The notes under the pieces are model-generated. The model did no database searches and was not told the origin of the DNA. It saw only the letters and a program-made list of their open reading frames with translations. The position numbers and the translations under genes are program-made. From the NCBI GenBank assembly GCA_038729425.1, contig JAVYSB010000006.1:22571-86570 (forward strand): a DNA stretch of 64,000 nucleotides, in the 5' to 3' direction. This document shows, piece by piece, positions 1 through 9,278 of this stretch. The DNA is from Thermoplasmataceae archaeon (GTDB taxonomy: Archaea; Thermoplasmatota; Thermoplasmata; Thermoplasmatales; Thermoplasmataceae). Every line of letters starts with the position of its first letter. Within the stretch, counting starts at the first letter, position 1.

Positions 1-1
1 G

Positions 2-1003
2 GTGAATGAAAAAAACGAGAAAGAAATGTACGTGAGGGCATATACCGCAATGGTGCTCTCAAGGACCTTTGACAAGAAAATCGTAACGGCGCAGAGGCAG
101 GGAAGGATCGGGTTTTATACACCTTCCATTGGCCAGGAAGCCACACAGGTAGGCATATCAATGGCTCTTGACCAGGAAGATCTCATATTTCAGTACTACA
201 GGGACGTGGCACTCATGATACATCGTGGCGTTCCACTTGAGATTCTGCTGAACCAGATTATGGGAAACACTCAGGACGAGTCCAAGGGAAGGCAGATGCC
301 AAGTCATTACCAGGCAAAACAGTACAACTTCATGTCCGTGCAGAGTCCAGTGGCAACAAATCTTCCCCTCGCCGTTGGGGCTGCATATGCCCTGAGATAC
401 CAGAAAGCAAGCAAGGTAGTAGTGGCCACATTTGGCGACGGATCGACATCAACGCCGGACTTCCATGCCGCAATGAATCTTGCGGCAGTTTTCAACCTCT
501 CGGTAGTGTTCGTCTGTGAGAACAACGGATGGGCAATATCCATGCCGACGGAGAGGCAGACGAAAGTGGAGATATCTGAGAAAGCGTCTGCCTACGGAAT
601 GAAGGGGATCAAGGTCGATGGGAATAATTTCATTGATACATACAGAGCAATGGCCGGGGCCGTTGAGAGGGCAAGGTCCGGAAATGGCCCGACGCTCATA
701 GATGCCATAAGTTTCAGGATGGGCCCGCATTCAACCTCTGACGATCCTGGAAAGTACAGGTCTGAAAATGTTGAGGAGGGCAGTGAGAAGGACCCCATAA
801 CCGTGGCCGAGAATCAGCTGAAGTCCATGGGATACCTGAACGATGCACTTATTGCAAAGATCAGGGAGGAGGCATCCCGGGTCGTGACGGAGAAGTTTGA
901 CACGCAGGAGAAGGTACCGGGACCTGAACTGTCAACGATGTTTGAGGATGTATACGCAGATAAGAACTGGATTGAAAAAGAAGAAGAGGATGATATTATA
1001 TGA
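2..1003 (+). CDS. 2-oxoacid dehydrogenase E1 component, alpha subunit
   Basis: Thiamine-diphosphate-dependent alpha subunit that decarboxylates a 2-oxoacid (branched-chain or pyruvate) in the cytosolic multienzyme complex. The ThDP motif is clear: GDGSTSTPDFHAAMN near residue 145 followed by ENNGWAIS about 30 residues later. Length (333 aa) fits stand-alone archaeal E1 alpha. The reading begins at a GTG one base into the window, so the true start could lie upstream; an in-frame ATG follows at base 26. It overlaps the E1 beta gene by an ATGA. In Thermoplasma acidophilum the homologous complex was shown to prefer branched-chain 2-oxoacids, which is the best guess here; substrate is not readable from the sequence. 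Confidence 0.93.
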   Translation: MNEKNEKEMYVRAYTAMVLSRTFDKKIVTAQRQGRIGFYTPSIGQEATQVGISMALDQEDLIFQYYRDVALMIHRGVPLEILLNQIMGNTQDESKGRQMPSHYQAKQYNFMSVQSPVATNLPLAVGAAYALRYQKASKVVVATFGDGSTSTPDFHAAMNLAAVFNLSVVFVCENNGWAISMPTERQTKVEISEKASAYGMKGIKVDGNNFIDTYRAMAGAVERARSGNGPTLIDAISFRMGPHSTSDDPGKYRSENVEEGSEKDPITVAENQLKSMGYLNDALIAKIREEASRVVTEKFDTQEKVPGPELSTMFEDVYADKNWIEKEEEDDII

Positions 1004-1968
1004 GCACCATGAACATGGTCCAGGCTCTCAACTCGACGCTTGATCATGCCATGTCAGCGGATCAGAATATAATTCTCCTTGGGGAAGACATTGGCAGAGA
1101 TGGCGGAGTTTTCAGGGTTACGGAGGGGTTGCAGGCAAAATATGGCAGCGAAAGGGTTATTGATACTCCACTTGTGGAACTGGGAATCGTCGGGATGTCC
1201 ATTGGGATGTCCATGATGGGGGTAAAAGCCGTTCCCGAAATCCAGTTTCAGGATTTCATTTTCACTGCATTTGATCAGATTGTTAACCAGATGGCCAAGA
1301 TGCGTTACAGATCCGGTGGTTCATACACCGTTCCTCTGGTTCTCAGAACCCCTTATGGCGGCGGGATCAGGGGTGGACTGTACCACTCACAGAGCGGGGA
1401 ATCATATTTTGTGCATACTGCGGGCCTGGTTGTTGTGACGCCGTCAAATCCCTATGATGCAAAGGGATTACTCCTTTCGTCTCTTGATAGCCATGATCCC
1501 GTGATTTTCCTTGAACCAAAGCGGCTTTATAGATCCACAAAGATGGACGTCCCGGAGGAGGATTTTAGGGTTAAAATAGGAGAAGCTGCCAGATCCGCTG
1601 AAGGTGATGACGTAACCATAATAACATACGGGTCGATGGTTCCGACTGTACTTGCAACTGTGAAAAAGAACGGGCTGAGTGCTGACGTGATCGACCTCAG
1701 GACACTTCTTCCACTAGATATTGATTCAATAATTGCGTCGGTGAAGAAAACGGGAAGAGTAGTGATAGTCCATGAAGCCCCGAAAACACTGGGAATGGGT
1801 GCTGAGATATCTGCACTCATCTCGGAAAGGGCTATTGAATACCTTTATGCGCCAATCATACGGGTAACAGGTCCAGACATCCCATTTCCGTATAGAATGG
1901 AAGATCATTACATCCCAAATGAACAGCGCATTATGAAAGCTATCAGGAAAGTAATGGAGTTCAGGTGA
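1000..1968 (+). CDS. 2-oxoacid dehydrogenase E1 component, beta subunit
   Basis: Beta subunit of the E1 decarboxylase, pairing with the upstream alpha chain to make the ThDP-binding heterotetramer. Visible family landmarks are the N-terminal LLGEDIGRDGGVF, the central PEIQFQDF and RTPYGGGIRGG, and the C-terminal half with the DVIDLRTLLPLD motif of transketolase C-terminal domains. Length 322 aa is normal. The start ATG overlaps the alpha stop codon (ATGA), so translation is coupled. The E2 gene follows after 4 bases. Confidence 0.93.
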   Translation: MSTMNMVQALNSTLDHAMSADQNIILLGEDIGRDGGVFRVTEGLQAKYGSERVIDTPLVELGIVGMSIGMSMMGVKAVPEIQFQDFIFTAFDQIVNQMAKMRYRSGGSYTVPLVLRTPYGGGIRGGLYHSQSGESYFVHTAGLVVVTPSNPYDAKGLLLSSLDSHDPVIFLEPKRLYRSTKMDVPEEDFRVKIGEAARSAEGDDVTIITYGSMVPTVLATVKKNGLSADVIDLRTLLPLDIDSIIASVKKTGRVVIVHEAPKTLGMGAEISALISERAIEYLYAPIIRVTGPDIPFPYRMEDHYIPNEQRIMKAIRKVMEFR

Positions 1969-1972
1969 TCAT

Positions 1973-3130
1973 ATGTATTCATTCAAGCTTCCGGACATAG
2001 GAGAGGGTGTAACAGAAGGGGAAATAGTCAAGTGGCATGTAGCGGAGGGCGATGCCATAAGGAAAGACCAGGACATGGTCGAGGTCATGACCGACAAGGT
2101 CACAGTTAAAATTCCGTCTCCGGTGGATGGGAAGGTCACGAAGATCATGTACCCAGAGGGAAAGGTCGTTCAGGTAGGGTCGGTCTTGCTGCAGGTCGAT
2201 GACGGAACCGGCACTGAGAAGATCATTGAAGAGAAACCTGAGATCAAGACCGAGGAGAAACAACCAGAAATCCAACCGCAGGCTGCGCCTGTGGTAACCA
2301 CGGCTTCTCCCGCAGTCAGGAGAATGGCCAGGGAGAGAGGTATTGATCTTGCGTCACTTCATGGAACGGGTCCTGGGGGAAGGATCACGCTGGAAGATCT
2401 CGATATGGCAAGGGAGATCCCACCATCCACGGCACAGAAGGTACCGGAAAGGATCATCGAGATGACCCCCGGGGATCAGGTCATTGAAATGCGTGGCCTG
2501 AGGAGGATCATCTTCGATAAGATGACAAAATCCAAGCAGATCATGCCTCATTTCACTGTGATGGAGCAGGTTGACGTTTCGCCCCTTCTCGGTGCGAGGG
2601 AAAATCTCAAGCAGTATGGATTGTCGGTCTCATTCACGCCGTTCTTTGTGAAAGCTGCGGTTGCGGCGTTGAAGAGGCATCCATATCTAAATGCAGTTTA
2701 CAACGAGGAAAACAGGAACTATACCCTGAGGAAGGAATACAACATTGGGATTGCAATAGATACGCCTGACGGGCTGACTGTTGCCGTCGTCAGGGACGCT
2801 GACAGGAAGAGTCTTGTGCAGATTTCGTCGGAGATCCAGGATCTTGCTGAGAGGGCCAGGAAGAATGAACTCAAGCTTAAGGAAGTGCAGGGATCAACGT
2901 TCACGGTGACTAATGTTGGATCAATAGGCGGCATAATGTCCACGCCCATCATTAATTATCCAGAGGTCGCGATCCTTGGGGTTCACAGAATTATATCATC
3001 GGGCGAGGCAAAAAATATGTTCCTGTCGCTTTCATGTGATCACAGGCTAATAGACGGTGCAGAGGCTGCTAGATTTATTAAAGACATTAAGGATTACGTC
3101 GAGAATCCCGTGGTATTACTCTCGCAGTAA
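1973..3130 (+). CDS. dihydrolipoamide acyltransferase (E2) of the 2-oxoacid dehydrogenase complex
   Basis: Core acyltransferase passing the acyl group from lipoamide to CoA. Domain order: one lipoyl domain (residues 1-75) with lipoyl-lysine K42 in MTDKVTV; a charged Pro/Glu-rich linker; a peripheral-subunit-binding domain (about 105-140, ASPAVRRMARERGID and GPGGRI); and the catalytic domain ending with the active-site motif CDHRLIDGAEAA (HxxxDG). 385 aa is usual for a single-lipoyl archaeal E2. The lipoyl lysine must be modified, which ties in with the lipB gene at the end of this operon. Confidence 0.94.
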   Translation: MYSFKLPDIGEGVTEGEIVKWHVAEGDAIRKDQDMVEVMTDKVTVKIPSPVDGKVTKIMYPEGKVVQVGSVLLQVDDGTGTEKIIEEKPEIKTEEKQPEIQPQAAPVVTTASPAVRRMARERGIDLASLHGTGPGGRITLEDLDMAREIPPSTAQKVPERIIEMTPGDQVIEMRGLRRIIFDKMTKSKQIMPHFTVMEQVDVSPLLGARENLKQYGLSVSFTPFFVKAAVAALKRHPYLNAVYNEENRNYTLRKEYNIGIAIDTPDGLTVAVVRDADRKSLVQISSEIQDLAERARKNELKLKEVQGSTFTVTNVGSIGGIMSTPIINYPEVAILGVHRIISSGEAKNMFLSLSCDHRLIDGAEAARFIKDIKDYVENPVVLLSQ

Positions 3131-3133
3131 CTG

Positions 3134-4462
3134 GTGATGAGAATGAAGTATGATGCAATAATAATTGGTGCTGGTCCAGGTGGATATGCTGCAGCTATAA
3201 GACTGGGCCAGAAAGGTAAGAAGGTTGTACTCATTGAAAAGGACAAGATTGGAGGCGAATGCCTCAATTATGGTTGTATCCCATCCAAGGCCATTATAGA
3301 ACTGGCCAGCTCCATAGATTACCTGAAACGGATGAAGGGTGTGCAGGCAGACGTGAAGGTTGACATGTCCCAGTGGCAGGAATGGAAATGGGGCATGATT
3401 AACAGGCTCACAGGCGGAGTGGAGACTCTATGCAGGAATTATTCCGTCGAAATCGTTAAGGGAGAGGCAATGATTGTAGACAGGAATCATGTATCCGTGG
3501 GTAGCATCGTTTATGAGGCCGAGAATCTCATAATCGCTACTGGATCGTCCCCCGTTAGATTCGACAGTTTTCAGGGCGTTATCTACAACAGGGAAATGCT
3601 GGATATCCAATCCATACCACAGAACCTTGTGGTCATAGGTGGGGGTTATATAGGAATAGAACTTGGAACGGCCATGGCAAAGCTGGGTTCTGCCGTTACT
3701 GTAATTGAAATGATGCCGTCCATATTGCCTGGTGTCGATTCTGACCTTGTGAGACCTGTGGAGAGAAAGATCAGGGAACTTGGAATAAAAGTGCTCACAG
3801 CAACAAAGGTCAAGTCAGTCCTGAAGGGCTCTAAATATTCAGTTACGCTAGAAAACGGGGATGTCATTGAAGCTGATGTTGTGATGCTGACCGTTGGCAG
3901 GAAGCCGAATACCAAAGGTTTTGGTATGGAGAAACTTGGCCTGGCCATGGATGGAAATTTCATAAAAACTGATAAAAGAAAGAGAACCAGCGTTCCAAAC
4001 GTTTACGCCATTGGTGATGTCTCTGGTCAGCCTATGCTGGCGCATAAGGCATATTATGACGCAGACATTGCTGTGGACAACATCTGTGGTATAAACGCGG
4101 AGGAGGACTATCGTGCCATGCCATACGTGATTTATTCTGACCCGGAAATAGCTTACACTGGTTCAAAATCCACGGCTGAAACATATTTCCCGGTGGCCGC
4201 GAACGGCAGGTCCCTGAGCATGAATGCAAGCACTGGAGGCTTCAGGATTTATTATGATCCCAGTGGCAAAGTTACGGGAGCAGGAATAGTGGCTCCGCAT
4301 GCATCGGAATTAATATCCGAGATCTCCGTGGCAGTTGAATCTGGGCTCAACGCAATGGACATAGGGTTGACAATACATCCACATCCGACTGTTTCGGAGG
4401 GAGTTAAGGAGTCAGCGGAAGCCGCTTATGGAAAACCTCTCCACTTCAAACCTGCACACTGA
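3134..4462 (+). CDS. lpdA: dihydrolipoyl dehydrogenase (E3)
   Basis: FAD flavoenzyme that reoxidises dihydrolipoamide with NAD+. It has the N-terminal FAD motif GAGPGGYAAA, the redox-active disulfide GGECLNYGCIPSK (C43 and C48 counted from the first start), the NAD motif GGGYIGIELGTA, the second FAD motif YAIGDVSGQPMLAH, and the catalytic C-terminal HPHPTVSEG. Candidate starts are GTG 3134, ATG 3137 and ATG 3143; the third gives the usual N-terminus. The 3' end overlaps lipB by 35 bases in another frame. Confidence 0.94.
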   Translation: MMRMKYDAIIIGAGPGGYAAAIRLGQKGKKVVLIEKDKIGGECLNYGCIPSKAIIELASSIDYLKRMKGVQADVKVDMSQWQEWKWGMINRLTGGVETLCRNYSVEIVKGEAMIVDRNHVSVGSIVYEAENLIIATGSSPVRFDSFQGVIYNREMLDIQSIPQNLVVIGGGYIGIELGTAMAKLGSAVTVIEMMPSILPGVDSDLVRPVERKIRELGIKVLTATKVKSVLKGSKYSVTLENGDVIEADVVMLTVGRKPNTKGFGMEKLGLAMDGNFIKTDKRKRTSVPNVYAIGDVSGQPMLAHKAYYDADIAVDNICGINAEEDYRAMPYVIYSDPEIAYTGSKSTAETYFPVAANGRSLSMNASTGGFRIYYDPSGKVTGAGIVAPHASELISEISVAVESGLNAMDIGLTIHPHPTVSEGVKESAEAAYGKPLHFKPAH

Positions 4463-5096
4463 TCTTGGCAGGATAGGATACCAGGAATGCCTGGAATTGC
4501 AGCTCAAGCTGTTAAAGTTGAGGAAAGGTGGCAAAATAGGGGACATCATGCTATTCCTGGAGCATGATCCCCCTGTGTTTACCACAGGCAGGAAATCCAA
4601 TCCTATAAATTTTGGAAAAGTAAACGTAGTCGCGACTGACAGGGGAGGTGACGTAACCTATCATTCGCCCGGCCAGCTTGTGGTATACCTGATCTTCAAT
4701 ATTGAAAGTGACGGAAAGAGAGATGTCCGGAAGTTTGTGCATGCAGTTGAAAGTGCAATAATGGAGTCAATAGCTCGTTTCGGGTATGATCCCTATGTTG
4801 GAGACGAACCAGGGATATGGATAAAGCAAGGGAATAAGAAGGTTGCTTCCATCGGGATGGCAATCGACGGGTTCGTTTCTTATCACGGGTTTTCGCTGAA
4901 CTTTACTGATGAACCTCTAGAAGGTTTCAGACAGGTCAATCCTTGCGGCCTTGATCCCGGAGTGATGGGTTATGTTCCTGTGGACAGAAACTCATTGATC
5001 GGCGAACTGCTGAAGAACTTTGGTAGCAGATTTGGAAATTTCATAGCCATTGACAAAAACGACCTTGAAGAAGCGGTAAGAAAGTTGAATGCATGA
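4428..5096 (+). CDS. lipB: lipoyl(octanoyl) transferase LipB
   Basis: Transfers octanoyl or lipoyl groups to the E2 lipoyl lysine. The LipB signature RGGDVTYHSPGQLVVY is near residue 70, KKVASIGMAI carries the conserved lysine, and NPCGLDPGVMG carries the catalytic cysteine. Length 222 aa is normal. It starts inside the last 35 bases of the E3 gene, so it is the fifth gene of the complex operon. Thermoplasma acidophilum is known for a two-part lipoate ligase (LplA/LplB), so a LipB gene here is noteworthy; no lipoyl synthase is in the window. Confidence 0.88.
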   Translation: MENLSTSNLHTDLGRIGYQECLELQLKLLKLRKGGKIGDIMLFLEHDPPVFTTGRKSNPINFGKVNVVATDRGGDVTYHSPGQLVVYLIFNIESDGKRDVRKFVHAVESAIMESIARFGYDPYVGDEPGIWIKQGNKKVASIGMAIDGFVSYHGFSLNFTDEPLEGFRQVNPCGLDPGVMGYVPVDRNSLIGELLKNFGSRFGNFIAIDKNDLEEAVRKLNA

Positions 5097-5177
5097 GATC
5101 TGCTCGCCATGATCGGGAGGACAGAGATAATGCTGCCCTGTTAACCGATCTATCGTGAGATGTAAATTACCCTATAT

Positions 5178-5609
5178 CTAAGCTTCCTCGCTTTCTACGC
5201 CCACGGAGTGTGGAAGAAGAGAACCACCAACAAAGCCACCAAGCGCACAGAAAGCAATTCCAAACACAGAAATCCTCACATACATCGCCGTTTTCGCGAG
5301 CCCCGCCAGATAGGAGATCAGTGAAAGATCGTTGGAAACCAGTGAAGAGTAAGAGCTAATTGATGAGAACGCACCAAACGCTGTAGATCCGAGAATTGAG
5401 AAAATAATAACCACAATTGCCATTATTATCCCAGAAACCAGACCAGCTATTGTCCCTCTAAGAGTCCCTCTTGCAATGAGTCCTGCAATTAAACCTGCGA
5501 AAACTATCGCAAGCACGCTGGCATTTACGAGCACACCCGCCAGAATGATCCCGGCCACTGTACCAGCCGCTACACTTCCAGCATATCCGGGACTCTTAGG
5601 ATCATTCAT
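5178..5609 (-). CDS. small glycine-rich membrane protein
   Basis: 143-aa hydrophobic protein with about four predicted membrane segments: two Gly/Ala-rich ones around residues 10-50 (GIILAGVLVNASVLAIVFAG), one near 60-85 (GLVSGIIMAIVVIIFSILG) and one near 115-135. The small-residue-rich repeats and one or two charged residues resemble archaeal membrane proteins of unknown function (DUF5518-like style), but I do not recognise the family. The chosen ATG has a TATA element (5633-5640) centred about 26 bp upstream, typical of a leaderless start; a longer frame would overlap the upstream gene. Convergent with lipB. Confidence 0.7.
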   Translation of the reverse strand: MNDPKSPGYAGSVAAGTVAGIILAGVLVNASVLAIVFAGLIAGLIARGTLRGTIAGLVSGIIMAIVVIIFSILGSTAFGAFSSISSYSSLVSNDLSLISYLAGLAKTAMYVRISVFGIAFCALGGFVGGSLLPHSVGVESEEA

Positions 5610-5632
5610 ACAGAATTGTATTTCAAGAATTG

Positions 5633-5640
5633 TATTTAAA
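5633..5640 (-). promoter_or_regulatory. TATA box for the small membrane protein gene
   Basis: TTTAAATA on the minus strand, centred about 26 bp before the ATG at 5609. This supports a leaderless transcript and decides the start of that gene. Confidence 0.5.
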
Positions 5641-5670
5641 CCTTTTCTGTACGTTCCCATTCCTAGGTTT

Positions 5671-6021
5671 TCAGAAATACCTGAACGTGGATCTGTCAAG
5701 CTGATCCATGAATTGCTCTGCATCTTTTTCCTCAGGCGTGGGAATCATTTCGACAGAATCCCAGGATATCTTAACATCCGTGGTCTTACCAGAAGAGATG
5801 CCCTTTACCTGAAAGCTGATACTCCTGATCCTGTCAATATCAGCGGGTTCTGGAAATTCAACCTTGGCGCGGACGTCATCTATATCTTTTCCCTTAAACA
5901 GCTCACAGGACGTGTAGTATATGGAATATTTATCGATATTTACCTCCCTGATTCTCTTTAGCATGAACAGATTCGAAAAATAAATAACAATATCTGAATA
6001 GTCCTCACCGGTTTCGGTCAC
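5671..6021 (-). CDS. hypothetical protein
   Basis: 116-aa soluble, mostly acidic protein without a recognised domain. The reading frame starts at a GTG preceded by AAAGGAAAA; an internal ATG (codon 20) is an alternative. Its end lies 61 bases upstream of the ATG of the small membrane protein on the same strand, with that gene's TATA box between them. Codon use looks like its neighbours. Function unknown. Confidence 0.55.
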   Translation of the reverse strand: MTETGEDYSDIVIYFSNLFMLKRIREVNIDKYSIYYTSCELFKGKDIDDVRAKVEFPEPADIDRIRSISFQVKGISSGKTTDVKISWDSVEMIPTPEEKDAEQFMDQLDRSTFRYF

Positions 6022-6065
6022 TTTTCCTTTTATAACAATAAATGATAAAAATTATTGGATACGCT

Positions 6066-7268
6066 CTATTTCTGCAGCATCTTTTTTTCTTTGCCGCGCG
6101 TTTTCACCCTGAAGGTTGATAGCAGAATGGCGGCAATGAGCGTTAGAGATCCTCCAATAATCCACATATTTGTGTACGTTGTAACGTCAATAATATACCC
6201 GTAGAGTGGGATTCCAATGATCACGCCGAGATACATTATTGTCAGCGAAACCCCGCTATATACGCCCACATGTTCCCGGGGTGCTTCTTCGGATACTATT
6301 GTTACGAATGTTGAATTCCATGAAACTGACGTGAATCCAAGGAAGAATGAACCTGCAAGGGCTGTATACCATATAAAAGCATCAACTGGTACTGACATGA
6401 GCATGATTCCCGAAAGGACTACAATCACGAGGAGTACATCAATCTGTCTGCTGGCGAATAATCTCTGGCTCAGAAAGGGCCAAACAATCCTCCCAATCGT
6501 AGAACCAATCAACATTGTGCCAAGAAGTATCTCGGAGAAGAGCACATCGTAACCCCTGAATTTCATGAATACCACAAGGAAGGTAAATATGGCCTGTTGC
6601 CCAAGCGAGAGAAAAACCGCCACAGTGCTGACGACGACTAGTTTACGGTTCCGGAGAGCTTCACGCATTGTTTTTCCGACCTGAACCTTTACAGGGGCAC
6701 GCTTCTTATTGTCCCAAGATCCCCTGGTTACCAGTGCAATAACAAGCGCCAGTAGCATCATCGCAAGAAACGCGTACCTCAAGGATAAATCGATGGCAAT
6801 CACTGGTAGCGCAAGGGTTGCGGCTAACGCTCCAAGTGGAACTCCAGCCTGTTTCACTCCCATGGGTACTGTGTGTTTTGGATAATAAAGCTCAATGATC
6901 GCGCTGTTAGTTGCAGGCGTTACGATGCCATATCCAAAGCCTATGATCGAATAACCAGCCACAACCGTGTAATAGGAATGCGCCGAAAGGGCAATCAATG
7001 ATCCTGTGGAAAGAAGGAAAAAACTTATCCTCAAGGCTGTTTTAGAACCCAGCCTGTCAACCATAAATCCCCCAATATTGGCCGCCAGCAATGAACCGGC
7101 AAACACGGCGCTGGTTATAATGCCCAGTTCAAAGGAGTTGAGGCTAAACGTTCCCTTTATGAAAACTGAGAGTGGCGAATAGGAGTTATTCGTGAAGTTG
7201 GCCAGAAGCTGGAGGATCATTATCTGCAGAAACAGAGGCATTATTCTTCTGTAAGTGGAAACCGACAT
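6066..7268 (-). CDS. MFS transporter
   Basis: 400-aa protein with about 12 hydrophobic segments in the 6+6 arrangement of the major facilitator superfamily. The loop between segments 2 and 3 reads GGFMVDRLGSKTALR, a good match to the MFS signature GxxxDRxGxR. A basic stretch (about residues 186-200) marks the central cytoplasmic loop, and the C-terminus is strongly basic. The substrate cannot be assigned. It has its own upstream spacer and seems monocistronic. Confidence 0.88.
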   Translation of the reverse strand: MSVSTYRRIMPLFLQIMILQLLANFTNNSYSPLSVFIKGTFSLNSFELGIITSAVFAGSLLAANIGGFMVDRLGSKTALRISFFLLSTGSLIALSAHSYYTVVAGYSIIGFGYGIVTPATNSAIIELYYPKHTVPMGVKQAGVPLGALAATLALPVIAIDLSLRYAFLAMMLLALVIALVTRGSWDNKKRAPVKVQVGKTMREALRNRKLVVVSTVAVFLSLGQQAIFTFLVVFMKFRGYDVLFSEILLGTMLIGSTIGRIVWPFLSQRLFASRQIDVLLVIVVLSGIMLMSVPVDAFIWYTALAGSFFLGFTSVSWNSTFVTIVSEEAPREHVGVYSGVSLTIMYLGVIIGIPLYGYIIDVTTYTNMWIIGGSLTLIAAILLSTFRVKTRGKEKKMLQK

Positions 7269-7340
7269 CTATGTTCGACAGCATGATCTCCTAAGTTTTA
7301 TTCTTACCTGTGAGGTCGTCGGGTATTGGATATGAAAAGG

Positions 7341-8147
7341 TCACGGCTGAAATACGTTCTCCTTCATCATTCCATTAAGAAACGTGTCTCTGGTAAACAG
7401 GTAGAAATTGTCTGTGCCCGACTTGAAATCAACAGCTACAAAGCCATGGGAGAAGAGAAATTTCATGACCTTGTCGCTTGATTCTCTCCACCTCATTGCT
7501 TCCTCCATGCTGTTGTTTCTGATCGCTTTGAAGTTACCAGGTATGTGTACGCGGACAGTAGATTCTTCTCTGGCTATTCTCTGCATATCCTCGCTTACAA
7601 TGCCGGTTCTGTCAAGCGCCGTTATTCCATTATCTTCAATCTCAGGTCTCTGATAATCAAGCCACAGCTCAGCGACAAACCTGTCTGTTCTCATTCCAAC
7701 ATTTATTTTATCATCCATCTGGCCATAAAAATTCCGTAGGTACGTTCTGGCAAAGGCACCAATCTTATGGATATTGAATCTTGCATTCAATGCCATGAGG
7801 GGATCGTAGGTCCAGGCAATCATGTTGTACCCCTGCCTCTTCGCCCACGCTTTCTGGTACATCTTAAGCTGATACCCTATCCCAGAGTATTTCCTCTCCT
7901 CCAAAACTCCTGTCATATGCGAATAGAAATAATCATAATTCTTCCTCCTCCCAGGGAATCCAAAACTCATGCCTATTAGCTTGTCTTCATCATAAGCTCC
8001 AATAACTACGCCGCCGTGAAATTTCATTGCGACGACTATATCTTTTATGAGCCCATCGAGATTTTCGAATCCCCAGGCAGATTTTATAATGGGGACAATC
8101 CCCTTCACTGCATCAGGATCGTGCACTTCAGCTATGCGCATGCCCAT
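7341..8147 (-). CDS. GNAT-superfamily acetyltransferase-like protein (COG3375 type)
   Basis: 268-aa protein resembling the predicted GNAT family of COG3375. The N-terminal half has GGVVIGAYDEDKLIGMSFGFPG and, further on, LEERKYSGIGYQLKMYQKAWA, matching the acetyl-CoA-binding A motif, then NMIAWTYDPLMALNARFNI, characteristic of this family. The C-terminal third is less conserved. A TATA-like GATTTAATC at 8163-8171 is centred 26 bp before the third codon (ATG 8141), so translation may start there. Substrate unknown. Confidence 0.75.
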   Translation of the reverse strand: MGMRIAEVHDPDAVKGIVPIIKSAWGFENLDGLIKDIVVAMKFHGGVVIGAYDEDKLIGMSFGFPGRRKNYDYFYSHMTGVLEERKYSGIGYQLKMYQKAWAKRQGYNMIAWTYDPLMALNARFNIHKIGAFARTYLRNFYGQMDDKINVGMRTDRFVAELWLDYQRPEIEDNGITALDRTGIVSEDMQRIAREESTVRVHIPGNFKAIRNNSMEEAMRWRESSDKVMKFLFSHGFVAVDFKSGTDNFYLFTRDTFLNGMMKENVFQP

Positions 8148-8238
8148 AAATGATCAATGTCTGATTAAATCTTGTGCCTCAGGAACAAGTGCGAACAAAA
8201 AATTGCCGGCTAAATCTTATACGATACCACGGCCATTT

Positions 8239-8403
8239 TCAGAGGGCAAATGGAATAGTAAAACTGGATCCGTCCTCCGAAACGTACAGGGTGAATTTTT
8301 CCCTGCACCTTGGGCATTTGTATTTCGAAACTTTGAATTCCCCACTCGACCACTCCTTGTAGGGATTCCTGTCAGATTCAGTTTTGCAAGCTGGGCAGAT
8401 CAT
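8239..8403 (-). CDS. small zinc-ribbon protein
   Basis: 54-aa protein with two CPxC knuckles, MICPAC at the N-terminus and YKCPRC near residue 30, separated by a basic and polar linker and followed by a short beta-rich tail. This is a single zinc ribbon. A TATA element, TTTAATATA (8429-8437), sits about 26-30 bp before the ATG, supporting real expression. Similar tiny zinc-ribbon proteins are common in Thermoplasmatales; function not known. Confidence 0.7.
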   Translation of the reverse strand: MICPACKTESDRNPYKEWSSGEFKVSKYKCPRCREKFTLYVSEDGSSFTIPFAL

Positions 8404-8428
8404 GAGATACAAAACCCAATTAGTACGA

Positions 8429-8437
8429 TATATTAAA
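8429..8437 (-). promoter_or_regulatory. TATA box for the small zinc-ribbon gene
   Basis: TTTAATATA on the minus strand about 30 bp upstream of the ATG at 8403. Single copy, read by eye. Confidence 0.45.
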
Positions 8438-8585
8438 TGTTTCTAGATATTGATTAAGATTCTTTCTAAAACAGATGGCAGATCATAAAAGTAGGAGACT
8501 GGAAATAGATTTCTATCTGGCGTTCTGTATATGGATCATGGGTGCTCATAGACTAAGAGAAATCAACGTATAAAACAGAATCAGA

Positions 8586-8608
8586 GAAAAATAAAAAAAA
8601 GAAAAAAT
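8586..8608 (-). terminator. T-rich terminator after the acetate-type transporter gene
   Basis: Reading the minus strand, a nearly uninterrupted run of T with single other bases begins 8 bases after the stop codon at 8616. Archaeal polymerase terminates at such T tracts. Confidence 0.5.
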
Positions 8609-8615
8609 TGAAAAT

Positions 8616-9278
8616 TTATGCGTGGGTTTTCTGTGCTTCCGTTGTTTTTTTGCTCCCTTTCCTGAATGGGAACAGAGGAAGGATAGGCTCCTGGCCAGCC
8701 TGAACCCACCTGTCGTTGATCACGGCAGCTCCAGCTAGATATGTCGTGAAGATTACGTCAATCAGGCCTACGACTCCGGCCGGCACAACTGCACCTGGCA
8801 TTGCTCCAAGGAGAGTGGTACTGCTTGCGGTCATGCTCAGCAGTGGAATTGCCCACAGTATGAAAGTTATGAAAAGGAAGAATAGCATCAGGAAGTGCAT
8901 GAGGGTCATTTTTAGGCTCGCAATCATGTATATGAATGTCATCAGGACAAAGGCAAAAGCCATCATTCCTACCAGATGAGCGTGCTGTACGTCAGATATA
9001 AAGCCGTAAAACAAGCCGAATGTCAACACTGCGAATGTCAGGAAAAAGCCTGCGTAAGTTCCGAACGCTGTCGCGCCAAACGTGTTGCCATTATTATATT
9101 CCCAGTTTGCTGCCACAAGAAGCAACAACCCACTAAAAGCAAGTGCTGGCGCCATCAGCGCAAGGTGCTCTCCCCATGGAAAGATTCCCGCTCCATAACA
9201 GGACAGTATCATTAACCCAAAGCCATACGCAAAAATACCAAGAGCTGTTGGGTCCCCCTTCTTTACGTCATTTACCAT
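8616..9278 (-). CDS. acetate uptake transporter family (GPR1/FUN34/YaaH, SatP-like)
   Basis: 220-aa membrane protein with six hydrophobic segments. The N-terminal GDPTALGIFAYGFG corresponds to the family signature NPAPLGLxxFG, and FGATAFGTYAGFF to the second conserved segment. Family members import acetate or succinate with protons, or release acetate or ammonium. The C-terminus is short, basic and polar. Monocistronic, with a T-rich terminator behind it. The family is clear, the substrate inferred. Confidence 0.85.
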   Translation of the reverse strand: MVNDVKKGDPTALGIFAYGFGLMILSCYGAGIFPWGEHLALMAPALAFSGLLLLVAANWEYNNGNTFGATAFGTYAGFFLTFAVLTFGLFYGFISDVQHAHLVGMMAFAFVLMTFIYMIASLKMTLMHFLMLFFLFITFILWAIPLLSMTASSTTLLGAMPGAVVPAGVVGLIDVIFTTYLAGAAVINDRWVQAGQEPILPLFPFRKGSKKTTEAQKTHA

